The notes beneath the pieces are model-generated. The model saw only the letters and a program-made list of their open reading frames with translations, searched no databases and had not been told where the DNA came from. Below, one piece after another: positions 1-6,927 of a stretch of DNA of 33,823 nt. Made by a program: the position numbers and the translations under genes. Numbering within the stretch: the stretch's first letter is position 1; every line of letters begins with the position of its first letter. Origin of the DNA: Anaerotignum sp. (GTDB lineage: Bacteria; Bacillota; Clostridia; Lachnospirales; Anaerotignaceae); the NCBI GenBank assembly GCA_020024255.1, contig JAHHTX010000009.1, positions 1 through 33,823 of the forward strand, written 5' to 3'.

Positions 1-125
1 TTGTTATATTGTGAAAAAATTATTGACTATTTATGAAAGAATGATAAAAGATAGACGAGTGAAGATTGTCGGTGACATTTCAATATCGAATCGATGAAAA
101 AGAAGTATGGTCAAGGACAACTTTG

Positions 126-137
126 GAAACATGTTTC
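126..137. promoter_or_regulatory. Perfect 12-base palindrome upstream of first operon
   Basis: GAAACATGTTTC is a perfect inverted repeat about 100 bases before the ornithine-cyclodeaminase-family start codon. It could be an operator for the operon, but no regulator is encoded beside it and no convincing -10/-35 pair was found near it. The rest of bases 1-233 shows no supportable gene; the only open frame, on the minus strand, looks like chance. Confidence 0.25.
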
Positions 138-233
138 TTTCCCTATGTCGCGAGAGGGAGAAGTACTGAAGAATGAATATGGAATGATGGAAAGTCCTTA
201 TAAATGTTTTATGGATAGAAAGGAGGATCACTT

Positions 234-1220
234 ATGTTGTTGCTGAATCGTAAAGATATTCAAAGTATCTTTACCATGAAAGAAAGCATTGAAGCAGTAA
301 AAAAAGCATTTATGTTGTATTCTCAGGGAAAGAGTGAGGTTCCCTTGAGAACCAATATTCAGGCAAGCAAACACAATGGTACACTTTTGTTTATGCCTGC
401 TTATGTTGAGGATATTGACAGTGCTTCTTTAAAAATTGTCAATATTTTCCCAGACAATATAAAATCTGGATTGCCGACAGCACCGGCACAAGTGCTGTTA
501 ATTGATGCAAAAACAGGTCTGGTTTCTGCCGTTTTGGATGGTACATATGTGACACAGCTGCGTACAGGTGCTGCATCTGGTGCTGCATTTGATGTACTGG
601 CGTGTAAAGATGCAAAAGTTGGTGCCTTGATCGGTACAGGTGGTCAGGCTGCAACACAGTTGGAAGCAATGCTTTGTGCACGTAAATTGGAAACTGTAAA
701 GATTTTCGATCTGGATTCGGAGCGTTTGCATTCCTTTGTAGAACGTATGCGTCAGGAATTGGGTTCCTATGGTGCAGAGCTGATTGCCGCTGTTTCTTCT
801 GATGAAGCGGTAGAGGGCGCAGACATTCTGGTTACCATGACACCTTCTCTGAAACCTGTGTTTAATGCAGATAAAGTAAAACCCGGCTGTACAGTTAGCT
901 GTGTTGGTGCTTATCAGCCCCATATGCAGGAAATGGATCCCAAGATTCTGCCTCGTGCAAGCAAAATTTATTTTGACTCTCAGTCAGCAGTTCTGGCTGA
1001 ATCCGGTGATATTATCATTCCCTTGAATGATGGCACCATTTCTGAAAACGCTTTCACTGGCGAGCTGGGAGATGTACTCCTTGGCAATCTGGCAGGTCGT
1101 GAAAACGATGAGGAAATTATTGTCTTTGAAACAGTTGGTATTGGTACACAGGATCTGATGGCAGCAAAAGCGATTTATGATAAAGCAGTTGCTGCAAAAG
1201 TTGGAACTATGTGGGAATAA
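234..1220 (+). CDS. Ornithine cyclodeaminase / mu-crystallin family enzyme
   Basis: A 328-residue NAD(P)-dependent protein of the ornithine cyclodeaminase/mu-crystallin family, whose members are cyclodeaminases, ketimine reductases or amino-acid dehydrogenases. Length fits the family. The substrate-side Lys sits in SLKIVN (about K67), the Arg in TQLRTG (about R110), and the Rossmann nucleotide loop is GTGGQA (134-139). The GAYQPHMQEMD stretch is the usual family motif after the Rossmann strand. ATG 234 is preceded by AAGGAGG at a normal distance. It is first of three tightly spaced genes, with a tautomerase 13 bases later and an IlvD-type dehydratase after that, so it probably acts in a small catabolic pathway rather than in proline synthesis. 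The actual substrate cannot be read from the sequence; family assignment is firm, specificity is open. Confidence 0.88.
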   Translation: MLLLNRKDIQSIFTMKESIEAVKKAFMLYSQGKSEVPLRTNIQASKHNGTLLFMPAYVEDIDSASLKIVNIFPDNIKSGLPTAPAQVLLIDAKTGLVSAVLDGTYVTQLRTGAASGAAFDVLACKDAKVGALIGTGGQAATQLEAMLCARKLETVKIFDLDSERLHSFVERMRQELGSYGAELIAAVSSDEAVEGADILVTMTPSLKPVFNADKVKPGCTVSCVGAYQPHMQEMDPKILPRASKIYFDSQSAVLAESGDIIIPLNDGTISENAFTGELGDVLLGNLAGRENDEEIIVFETVGIGTQDLMAAKAIYDKAVAAKVGTMWE

Positions 1221-1233
1221 GGAGGTTTTGTAT

Positions 1234-1458
1234 ATGCCGCACATTTCTGTAGCTTTATATCCAGGAAGAACTGAAGAAACAAAAGTTGAAATGGCAAAGA
1301 AACTGAACCAATGCTTGGTTGATGCATGTGGTTGGCGTCCGGAAGATATTTCAGTTTCTTTTGCAGAAATTTCTGCAGATTATTTTGTGAATGAAGTTAC
1401 TCAAAAAATTGCATCAGAAGAACTTTTGATGCCATCTGATTATATCAAAGAAAAATAA
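1234..1458 (+). CDS. 4-oxalocrotonate tautomerase family protein
   Basis: A 74-residue protein of the 4-oxalocrotonate tautomerase superfamily. After removal of Met, Pro becomes residue 1, the catalytic base of this family (start MPHISV), and an Arg lies at position 11 as in 4-oxalocrotonate tautomerase. The second catalytic Arg expected near position 39 is not obvious; R34 is the nearest. An open frame extends upstream to 1177, but ATG 1234 has GGAGG seven bases before it and gives the required N-terminal Pro, so the shorter start is chosen. It lies 13 bases after the cyclodeaminase-family gene and 14 before the dehydratase. The enzymes of this family interconvert enol and keto forms of small 2-oxoacids, so it may process the product of one of its neighbours. 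That role is inference. Confidence 0.88.
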   Translation: MPHISVALYPGRTEETKVEMAKKLNQCLVDACGWRPEDISVSFAEISADYFVNEVTQKIASEELLMPSDYIKEK

Positions 1459-1472
1459 AGGAGGATCATACA

Positions 1473-3143
1473 ATGAGCAAATACGGTCCCGAATTTTGGA
1501 ATGGTGAAAGTGGTGCACATCGTCGTGTTATGATGAAAGCAGCCGGATATGGCGATCTGGATATTCGTACAAAACCTCATATTGGTGTACCTAACTCTTT
1601 TCAGGAAGGTTCTCCCGGAACTGCCCATCTGCGTCAGATTGCAGAAGCAGTAAAACAGGGGATTTGGGCAGCGGGCGGTATCCCTGTAGAATTTGGTATT
1701 CCTGCAACATGTGGCAACATCCCTAATGGTGTTGAAGAGATGAAATATGAACAGGTTCTTCGTGATATTGTCTGCATGTCTGTGGAAGCAGTCAGCAAAG
1801 TGCATCAGTTTGATGGTGTTTGTATGGTTGCTTCCTGCGATAACATCATTGCAGGCTGTTATCAGGCAGCAGCACGTCTGGATATTCCTGCAATGGTTGT
1901 TACTGGCGGTTGTATGTCTGCCGGTAATTACTGCGGTCAGCAGGTTGTAGAAGCAGACGTAGACGTTGCCCGTTTCAGCGGAAAAAGCAATGAAGAATTG
2001 ATGGAACTGGAAGAATGTGTATGTCCTACCTGTGGTGCTTGTCCTTCCATGGGTACTGCAAACACTATGCAGATGATGGGTGAAATTTTCAATCTGGTGC
2101 TGCCCGGCACCTCCTGCATTCCTGCAGTAGATAGCCTGAAGATACGCAAAGCCCGTGAAGCAGGTATGTATATGGTCGAAATGGTAAAAAAGAATATGCG
2201 TCCTTCTCAGCTCATTACACGGGAAACCCTGCTGAATGCGATTATTTTCGATATGGCAATTGCTGGTTCTACAAATGCATTGCTGCATATTCTGTCATTG
2301 GGTTATGAACTGGGCATTGACATCAGTATGGAAGATTTCGAAAAGTATGCAAAAGAAATCCGTTGTATTGTAGGTGTTATCCCCAGCGGTCCTTATACAA
2401 TCAATGATCTGTATCATGCAGGCGGTGCACTGGCAGTAATGAAAATGCTGGAAAGCAAACTGTTCCTAGATGTTCCCACTATGACGGGTACAACATGGGG
2501 AGAACTGCTGAAACATGTTCACGTAAAGAGCAGTGATCTGTTGCGTTCTTTGGATAACCCTCTGTATGACCTGCCCGGTCTTCAGATTCTGCGTGGTAAT
2601 TTGGCACCTGATGGTGCAATTATCCGTCCCACAGGCGTGCCGGAAGAAATGCGTGTATTCCGTGGTAAAGCAAAATGTTTCGATAATGACACCAAGGCGT
2701 ATCATGCAATTATTGCCGGAGAAATTGTACCCGGTGATGTGATTGTAATGCGTTATGAAGGTTGCAAAGGTGCTCCCGGCATGAAAGAACTGATGCTGTC
2801 TAATGACGCTCTGGTTGCACATGGTCTGCATAAGAGTGTTGGTTTGGTTACAGACGCACGTTTCTCTGGATTCAGCCATGGTGCTTTGGTAGGTCATGTT
2901 TCTCCGGAAGCTTATGAGGGTGGTGTGATTGCGCTGGTAGAAGATGGCGACTATGTAACTGTTGATACTGTAAAAGGTGTTGTAAATTTGGAAGTTTCTG
3001 ATGAAGAACTGGCAGCAAGACGTGAAAAATGGGTATGCCCTCCTTTAAAAGAACAGAAGGGCTGTCTGAATATCTTTGCACGTACTTGTCGCCCTGCCTA
3101 TGAAGGTGGCGCAATGCAGCCTTGGGATAGGGATGCGAAATAA
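1473..3143 (+). CDS. Divergent IlvD/Edd-family dehydratase
   Basis: A 556-residue member of the dihydroxyacid/phosphogluconate/sugar-acid dehydratase family, full length. Family blocks are clear: GGCMSAG (145-151), CPTCGACPSMGTANT (184-198), GSTNALLH, and RYEGCKGAPGM followed by TDARFSG with its Ser. Two residues that classical IlvD proteins use at the metal centre are absent. The PCNxHLR motif carrying the first Fe-S Cys is SPGTAHLR here (Gly49), and the CDK motif with the Mg-binding carbamylated Lys is CDN (Asn124). C122 and the CGAC cysteines remain. It is therefore unlikely to be the valine/isoleucine enzyme, and no other ilv genes are nearby. ATG 1473 has AGGAGG upstream. It closes the operon, with a strong terminator at 3180. 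A dehydratase for an unusual hydroxy acid is the best guess. Confidence 0.85.
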   Translation: MSKYGPEFWNGESGAHRRVMMKAAGYGDLDIRTKPHIGVPNSFQEGSPGTAHLRQIAEAVKQGIWAAGGIPVEFGIPATCGNIPNGVEEMKYEQVLRDIVCMSVEAVSKVHQFDGVCMVASCDNIIAGCYQAAARLDIPAMVVTGGCMSAGNYCGQQVVEADVDVARFSGKSNEELMELEECVCPTCGACPSMGTANTMQMMGEIFNLVLPGTSCIPAVDSLKIRKAREAGMYMVEMVKKNMRPSQLITRETLLNAIIFDMAIAGSTNALLHILSLGYELGIDISMEDFEKYAKEIRCIVGVIPSGPYTINDLYHAGGALAVMKMLESKLFLDVPTMTGTTWGELLKHVHVKSSDLLRSLDNPLYDLPGLQILRGNLAPDGAIIRPTGVPEEMRVFRGKAKCFDNDTKAYHAIIAGEIVPGDVIVMRYEGCKGAPGMKELMLSNDALVAHGLHKSVGLVTDARFSGFSHGALVGHVSPEAYEGGVIALVEDGDYVTVDTVKGVVNLEVSDEELAARREKWVCPPLKEQKGCLNIFARTCRPAYEGGAMQPWDRDAK

Positions 3144-3179
3144 TTTTATTGTATGCGCTCTGTTATGTATGAAAATAGA

Positions 3180-3219
3180 TTTGCCGGCTGGAAAGGTATT
3201 TCCGCTGGCAAATTTTTTT
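3180..3219 (+). terminator. Rho-independent terminator of the dehydratase operon
   Basis: The arms TTTGCCGGC and GCTGGCAAA pair (one G-U), continued inside by GGAAA/TTTCC around a GGTA loop, and seven T follow. It lies 36 bases after the dehydratase stop codon. Confidence 0.85.
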
Positions 3220-3281
3220 ACCTTATTTAGAAAAAAATCAGCCGGTATCAGTCGTTCTCCCATGTAAATATAGTACATTTG

Positions 3282-3295
3282 GTCGTTAAAACGAC
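3282..3295. repeat. Short inverted repeat GTCGTT-AA-AACGAC
   Basis: A perfect 6-base inverted repeat with a two-base spacer lies between the dehydratase terminator and the decayed island. It may be an operator of a lost gene. Bases 3220-3500 otherwise hold nothing supportable except a second hairpin at 3459-3482 (9-base arms, 6-base loop). Confidence 0.3.
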
Positions 3296-3458
3296 AAAGA
3301 AATCCTCTTGACCCGGTATTTTTGTAAGATAGGGAAAGTACTTGAAGAACGCTGTCAGGCAATTTCTGCAAAGATAGAGGTGGCATTTAAGTCTGAGATT
3401 GTAGTCAAGGAGATGCTTTCGGAATATTCAAAGCGCAATGAGGGAGAGATAAGTTGGT

Positions 3459-3482
3459 GGTTGTTTCTATATGGAAACAACC
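3459..3482. repeat. Hairpin with 9-base perfect arms
   Basis: GGTTGTTTC and GAAACAACC pair perfectly around the loop TATATG. There is no T run directly behind it, so it is not a typical terminator. It sits just upstream of the antitoxin-like remnant and might be a leftover operator or transcript structure. Confidence 0.35.
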
Positions 3483-3505
3483 TTGGCACATGAATCATTT
3501 TTTTT

Positions 3506-3678
3506 GATTTTACATGGGCTGTGAAAAGATTTGTAAATGACGCTTTGGCGATTGCAATATTGGATACAAACGCTCCAACAGAAAGAACAATGAGTTTGGT
3601 ACAAGAATATATTGATGGAAAGAAATTTTCGGGATATTAAAGGAAACCATTGCTTATTACCAAAAAATTGGAAATTAA
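3506..3678 (+). pseudogene. Frameshifted VbhA-like antitoxin remnant
   Basis: Reading from 3506, frame 2 gives DFTWAVKRFVNDALAIA and then ILDTNAPTERTMSLVQEYIDGKK before drifting into a stop at 3640. One base of shift near 3622 restores EIFGILKETIAYYQKIGN and a stop at 3678. The composite of about 58 residues has the pattern of VbhA-type antitoxins that accompany Fic toxins: an ALA helix, a Pro-containing turn, then a helix ending in an Y-I-D-G segment. There is no good start codon. The match is from memory of the family pattern, but the Fic-like remnant directly downstream supports it. It cannot make a normal protein as it stands. Confidence 0.45.
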
Positions 3679-3744
3679 TATAAATGTGCAGGAAAGAACG
3701 GGAAATCGACACTGTAAAAGGCGAGAGCGTATTGAGCATATTGA

Positions 3745-3909
3745 GTGATAATACTGTTAGATATCTCTGAAACAGCAAAGTTATTTTCTAGGTTGATTAC
3801 AAAAGTGTGGCAAACACATCTTTTCCCAGAAGACAATATCCATACCATCATGAAATATGACAAAAACTTCGAAATCAGGTGCTTATCGGACTTTACATAT
3901 AGAGGTTGA
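3745..3909 (+). pseudogene. Remnant of a Fic-domain toxin
   Basis: The frame from 3745 to the stop at 3907-3909 contains LFSRLITKVWQTHLFPEDN followed by IHTIMKYDKNFEI. The core HLFPEDNIHT lines up with the Fic active-site motif HPFREGNTRT: the His, Phe, Glu, Asn and final Thr are kept, while the central Gly has become Asp and the Arg has become His. The preceding helix (KVWQT) also fits Fic proteins of this kind. The N-terminal and C-terminal parts of the domain are missing or scrambled by stops, so this is a dead AMP-transferase-type toxin gene. It follows the VbhA-like remnant in the order expected for a Fic toxin-antitoxin pair. Confidence 0.5.
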
Positions 3910-3987
3910 ACAGTCAAATGAGAGTAAAAAAGAACAAGATCAGTGGAAGAAGGGACGGTTAATAAAAAGTGTCTGAAGATGTACTGC

Positions 3988-4006
3988 CACAGAATGAAAT
4001 TCTGTG
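3988..4006. repeat. Short hairpin CACAGAAT-GAA-ATTCTGTG
   Basis: Perfect 8-base arms around a 3-base loop in the otherwise unassigned stretch 3910-4232. Nothing else in that stretch can be supported apart from a TATAAT at 4158-4163 without a matching -35 box. Confidence 0.3.
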
Positions 4007-4232
4007 TGCAAAGAGCGTGATGGGGACTACCACCAACAAGTAATGCTTGTATGTATAGACAGCGGTATCACCTGCCACTTTCTGTTCTGATTTATATGAT
4101 TTATAAAAATCACATCATCATTTTCACAAAAAAATATTAAAATTTTTCGTTTTATGATATAATTTTGGTATTCTCAGTTGATTTAAGTCAAGCGAAACGT
4201 GTATATGTTAATCCAAGGGAGGAGTGTCCGAC

Positions 4233-4540
4233 ATGAACTGGGAGCCATTGAACCCTTCAATGTTTTGCTTCATTTCTGAAGCGATTCAATACAATGGAAA
4301 AAATACAAAAACAAGAGAACTCTATCAAAAAGTGTTCGGCATCTCCTGTAGCTTGGAAGATAAAGTGAAGTTTATTTTACAACTTATATTGGCATAGAAG
4401 CGAAGGATCTGCTCTCTTTTTTAGCTGCTTCTTTTGGATTGATAGAAGATCAGGGAGAAATAGGTGATACAGCAACAGATGAAGATATAGAATTGATGGA
4501 GAAGATAGAACAACTAAATCAAAAAGGGAAATACCACTAG
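4233..4540 (+). pseudogene. Frameshifted small gene, function unknown
   Basis: ATG 4233 follows a good AAGGGAGGAG ribosome site and encodes 54 residues (start MNWEPLNPSMF) before TAG at 4395-4397. An overlapping frame from about 4385 continues with YIGIEAKDLLSFLAA and an acidic tail (DTATDEDIELMEKIEQL) to TAG at 4540. The strong start signal, and the continuation at the point where the first frame stops, suggest one protein of about 100 residues broken by a single frameshift near 4380. I do not recognise the family. Its position between the toxin remnants and just before the RHS remnant makes a small immunity or accessory protein plausible, but that rests on context only. A real short 54-residue protein is the alternative. 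Confidence 0.4.
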
Positions 4541-4671
4541 AACGATTTTTGAATTAGGCAACAATGAAGAGTAAGGCAGATCCTTACATGAAATAAATGG
4601 GTTTCCTGATTATACAAAGATGGTATAGCTTAACTAAATTAGCGTAATCGTATGGGATATCAAAATAAGAG

Positions 4672-4937
4672 GATACCTATTATGGCGACGGGGTGAATCT
4701 GTATACTTACTGTGCCAATAGCCTTGTATTCTATGCCAATCCGACAGGATATGACAGCGTATGGGTACTGACAATAAAGACCGCATAATGTATACTGATA
4801 CTAGTGGGAATACTGACAAATAAGATGCAAAGGGAAGGTGGCACGATAAATCAGGTTCATACTGTGTTGATCCAACAGGAGCGAATAGTCCAAAAGCACC
4901 AAAAGTGCATATCCCTGATGCAGAACCCCATAAATAA
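4672..4937 (+). pseudogene. Remnant of an RHS-repeat / polymorphic toxin C-terminus
   Basis: Frame 1 from 4672 reads DTYYGDGVNLYTYCANSLV and then FYANPTGYDS before a stop at 4788. This is the hallmark RHS core ending, usually xYGDGLNLYxYxxNNPxxYxDPxG. After a shift of frame, 4797-4937 reads DTSGNTDK, a stop, DAKGRWHDKSGSYCVDPTGA and NSPKAPKVHIPDAEPHK before TAA, which looks like the linker or start of a toxin tip. The upstream RHS body is absent and several stops interrupt the region, so no toxin can be made. It marks the former position of a large secreted RHS toxin whose immunity genes would lie downstream, where several small genes do occur. Confidence 0.7.
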
Positions 4938-5032
4938 TTTAAATAGCACAGCAAAAAATCATGTATACATGTTATGTTATAGTAGATCAAAAAGGAAAAT
5001 AGGCACAAGAAAATAATTTGGGAGGTACCATA

Positions 5033-5980
5033 ATGGCATTTATCACACCGGCAAAACCAATAGTTAAATTTCTCCTACGTACAACAAAGCCTTTTCACAA
5101 CAAAAAAGCAGCAAAAGATTTTTTTAATCTAGTTGACTCATATGGATACTATTATCGTCCAGTGAAGTACGGAAATTACGAGCCACTGAAACAGATCTAT
5201 GATGAGAATAAGAAGGATGACCTATTTCGGGCTTGGTTTTACGGACAAGACCTTTCAGAGGAGCAGCTGGAAAGCCAGTATCATGAGGGTTCTCTGGCCA
5301 TAAAGGGAAAGAACCCCAGCAAGATCGAGTATAGCATTAATTGGGCAAACTGGTCGCGAGATGTTTTATTCAACCATATCTCAGTAATCATCTCCAAGCC
5401 TTTTTTGCAGAAACGCCCAGAGTATATGCAGCAGTTTATCAATTTCTGCAACGATCTGGTTCACTTATTCCCTCCGGTGCACGCTGAAATTTATGACTAT
5501 ACCAGTTCCCTCCCCTGCACATGCACAGAAAGTAGTTTTATTCCTGATTTTCTTTCTGGCTCCATTCCCAGCACATGCACAGTAAGAAGTTTTATTCCTG
5601 ATATTCTTTCTGAGCGTTGTCCGGCACTGAAATGGCGCACGTATTTTGGACAGCCTTATATTGACCTGCTGGGGCGGGATACGATCTTGCATGCACCTTG
5701 CTTCAGAACAGAAGAAGTTGGAGATACCATCGTACTCCAGCTCACAGAGACAGTATTTGAGGACATTCCCCAAACACTGCGGCAAGAGGTGGTCGACTAC
5801 TTTGAAAGCAGTGTAGATCCAGAACTCCGTGCAGAATTGGGAACAGATTTCATTTTTCGCCCATTCTATGCTTCACAAAGCTATTCGAAAGAAAAGAAGC
5901 TGGTTCCTGATTTTCCCATTCAGGAGTTTTTTGGAAAGAAGCTGGATATGGAGAAGATTGCCAAGGAGACATTGATATGA
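5033..5980 (+). CDS. Probable polymorphic-toxin immunity protein (family not assigned)
   Basis: A 315-residue soluble protein with no signal peptide or membrane segment, rich in aromatic residues (DSYGYYYRPVKYGNYEPL near the start, RAWFYGQDLS near residue 65, WRTYFGQPYIDLLGRD near residue 200). An open frame starts at TTG 5018, but ATG 5033 has GGGAGG about seven bases before it and is preferred. I do not recognise the family with certainty; the position directly behind the RHS remnant and the size fit a large immunity protein. Residues 159-176 and 177-194 are a tandem 18-residue duplication (54 bases each), which looks like a recent expansion inside the gene. The reading frame survives it. 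The Imm1-like gene starts 31 bases downstream. Confidence 0.6.
   Translation: MAFITPAKPIVKFLLRTTKPFHNKKAAKDFFNLVDSYGYYYRPVKYGNYEPLKQIYDENKKDDLFRAWFYGQDLSEEQLESQYHEGSLAIKGKNPSKIEYSINWANWSRDVLFNHISVIISKPFLQKRPEYMQQFINFCNDLVHLFPPVHAEIYDYTSSLPCTCTESSFIPDFLSGSIPSTCTVRSFIPDILSERCPALKWRTYFGQPYIDLLGRDTILHAPCFRTEEVGDTIVLQLTETVFEDIPQTLRQEVVDYFESSVDPELRAELGTDFIFRPFYASQSYSKEKKLVPDFPIQEFFGKKLDMEKIAKETLI
5507..5614 (+). repeat. In-frame 54-base tandem duplication
   Basis: Bases 5507-5560 and 5561-5614 are two copies of a 54-base unit that match at 46 of 54 positions by eye. They encode SLPCTCTESSFIPDFLSG and SIPSTCTVRSFIPDILSE. The unit is a multiple of three, so the host frame is kept. Confidence 0.9.
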
Positions 5981-6011
5981 CGTTTTGTTAAACTTAATTA
6001 GGAGATTTGAT

Positions 6012-6410
6012 ATGAAAAAAATCATGATAGAGCATTTTTTGGGGAAAAGTGTATGTACCGAATTACATGAAGTACGGAAAACACTGAATCAGTCTATTGA
6101 TGGTGTAAATGAATTTCTGATTTCGCAAGATCAGAAACCGTATCCCTATTTGGCAGTGTTGATAAATGAAATATATGCATATGTGAGTTTTATTCCATCT
6201 GATGAATCTGCCGGGTTACAGGCATTTTCCGATGATGCTGAAATGAACTTGGATTTGGAAGGAATTACTATCTTTTATACCAATACCCCATCAGAAGAAA
6301 TTGAGATTTACAATGATTATGTGATTCCTAAAAAGTTGGCAATACAGATTGTTCTGGAGTTTGCAGAAAAAGGAAACTTACCAAGCTGTACTGAATGGGA
6401 TGAACTTTAG
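6012..6410 (+). CDS. Imm1-like immunity protein
   Basis: A 132-residue soluble protein. The C-terminal part fits the Imm1 family of immunity proteins: IEIYNDYVIPKKLAIQIVLE, then FAEKGNLPSCTEWDEL. In Imm1 a conserved Ile-Pro precedes an amphipathic helix that ends in an acidic residue, Gly and a Pro-x-x-x-x-Trp segment. The middle carries a small beta-rich part (ITIFYTNTPSEEIEIY). The frame is open from TTG 5985, but ATG 6012 has AGGAG nearby and begins a normal MKK N-terminus. Such proteins neutralise toxin domains of contact-dependent or secreted polymorphic toxins in the cytoplasm of sister cells. It follows the larger putative immunity gene by 31 bases, as expected for an immunity array behind an RHS toxin. 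Confidence 0.65.
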   Translation: MKKIMIEHFLGKSVCTELHEVRKTLNQSIDGVNEFLISQDQKPYPYLAVLINEIYAYVSFIPSDESAGLQAFSDDAEMNLDLEGITIFYTNTPSEEIEIYNDYVIPKKLAIQIVLEFAEKGNLPSCTEWDEL

Positions 6411-6437
6411 GAAAATAACAGAAGGAGGAAAATAACA

Positions 6438-6764
6438 ATGGCGAATTTCCAATTACAAGAAAATGAAACATTAGTGGGCAGTGGCATGATGGCACATAAG
6501 CACAGACAGTCTGTGACCCGTCAGCCAACCAGAGGAACAATCTATGTGACCAATCAGCGTGTGTGCTACTATGAATCGTGGAGCAACCATGTGTACATGG
6601 ATCTGCCTCTTTCAGAAGTGACTGGGTACGATACAAAGCGAGTCTTGTTTGCAACATTTGTCTACCTGTACGATAGAAATAACAAATGCTATGCCTTTTC
6701 TGGTTTTCCTGCAAAAAACCTGCAAGACTGGTTGGAGCAGGTCGGTGTTAGAAAGCTGTCCTGA
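6438..6764 (+). CDS. PH/GRAM-like domain protein
   Basis: A 108-residue protein with the pattern of bacterial GRAM/PH-like domains: an opening strand with ENETLVGSGMM, then GTIYVTNQRVCYYESW, typical of GRAM folds (G-x-L/I-x-V/L-T-N-x-R), two further strands (VYMDLPLSEVTGYDTKRV; TFVYLYDRNNKCYAFSGF) and a closing amphipathic helix (AKNLQDWLEQVG). There is no signal peptide. ATG 6438 follows GGAGG. Bacterial proteins of this type are poorly characterised; some bind membranes and others occur as orphan genes in toxin-immunity arrays. The position between Imm1-like and DUF2247-like genes favours the second. Domain call moderate, function unknown. Confidence 0.6.
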   Translation: MANFQLQENETLVGSGMMAHKHRQSVTRQPTRGTIYVTNQRVCYYESWSNHVYMDLPLSEVTGYDTKRVLFATFVYLYDRNNKCYAFSGFPAKNLQDWLEQVGVRKLS

Positions 6765-6794
6765 TTTCCTTCTCTTAAATTGATACAAATAGCT

Positions 6795-6861
6795 TGCCCC
6801 TCAAGGGTATAGTCAAAACGAGGGGCAGGTGCTCTGAATGAAGTTCAGAGTGCCCGCCCCT
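6795..6861 (+). promoter_or_regulatory. Overlapping, mutually exclusive RNA hairpins
   Basis: Bases 6821-6838 and 6844-6861 form a hairpin of about 17 pairs with one mismatch and a 5-base loop, including a GC-rich base (AGGGGC with GCCCCT). Its left arm can alternatively pair with upstream TGCCCCTC (6795-6802 with 6820-6827, 8 pairs). The long hairpin is followed by a T-rich but interrupted stretch. It probably ends the PH/GRAM-like transcript; the alternative pairing resembles an attenuator, which is inference. Confidence 0.5.
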
Positions 6862-6927
6862 TGTCGGCTTTTATTTCTGCCATAAATGTTTATGAAAACA
6901 AAATATGAAAGGAGATGTCCATAAACG

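Noticed and set aside
24..50. TTGACT near the window start as promoter of the first operon
   Set aside because: No -10 box lies at acceptable distance; GATAAA would leave only about 14 bases of spacer.
31..231. Minus-strand open frame upstream of the first operon
   Set aside because: It has no ribosome site, low-complexity Phe/Ile/Ser composition and overlaps the likely leader of the plus-strand operon.
1440..2288. Long minus-strand frame within the dehydratase gene
   Set aside because: It is a shadow of the real gene, very rich in Cys/His/Thr, with no recognisable family and no start signal.
3308..3493. 61-residue plus-strand frame after the dehydratase terminator
   Set aside because: There is no ribosome site or recognisable motif, and the region around it is decayed.
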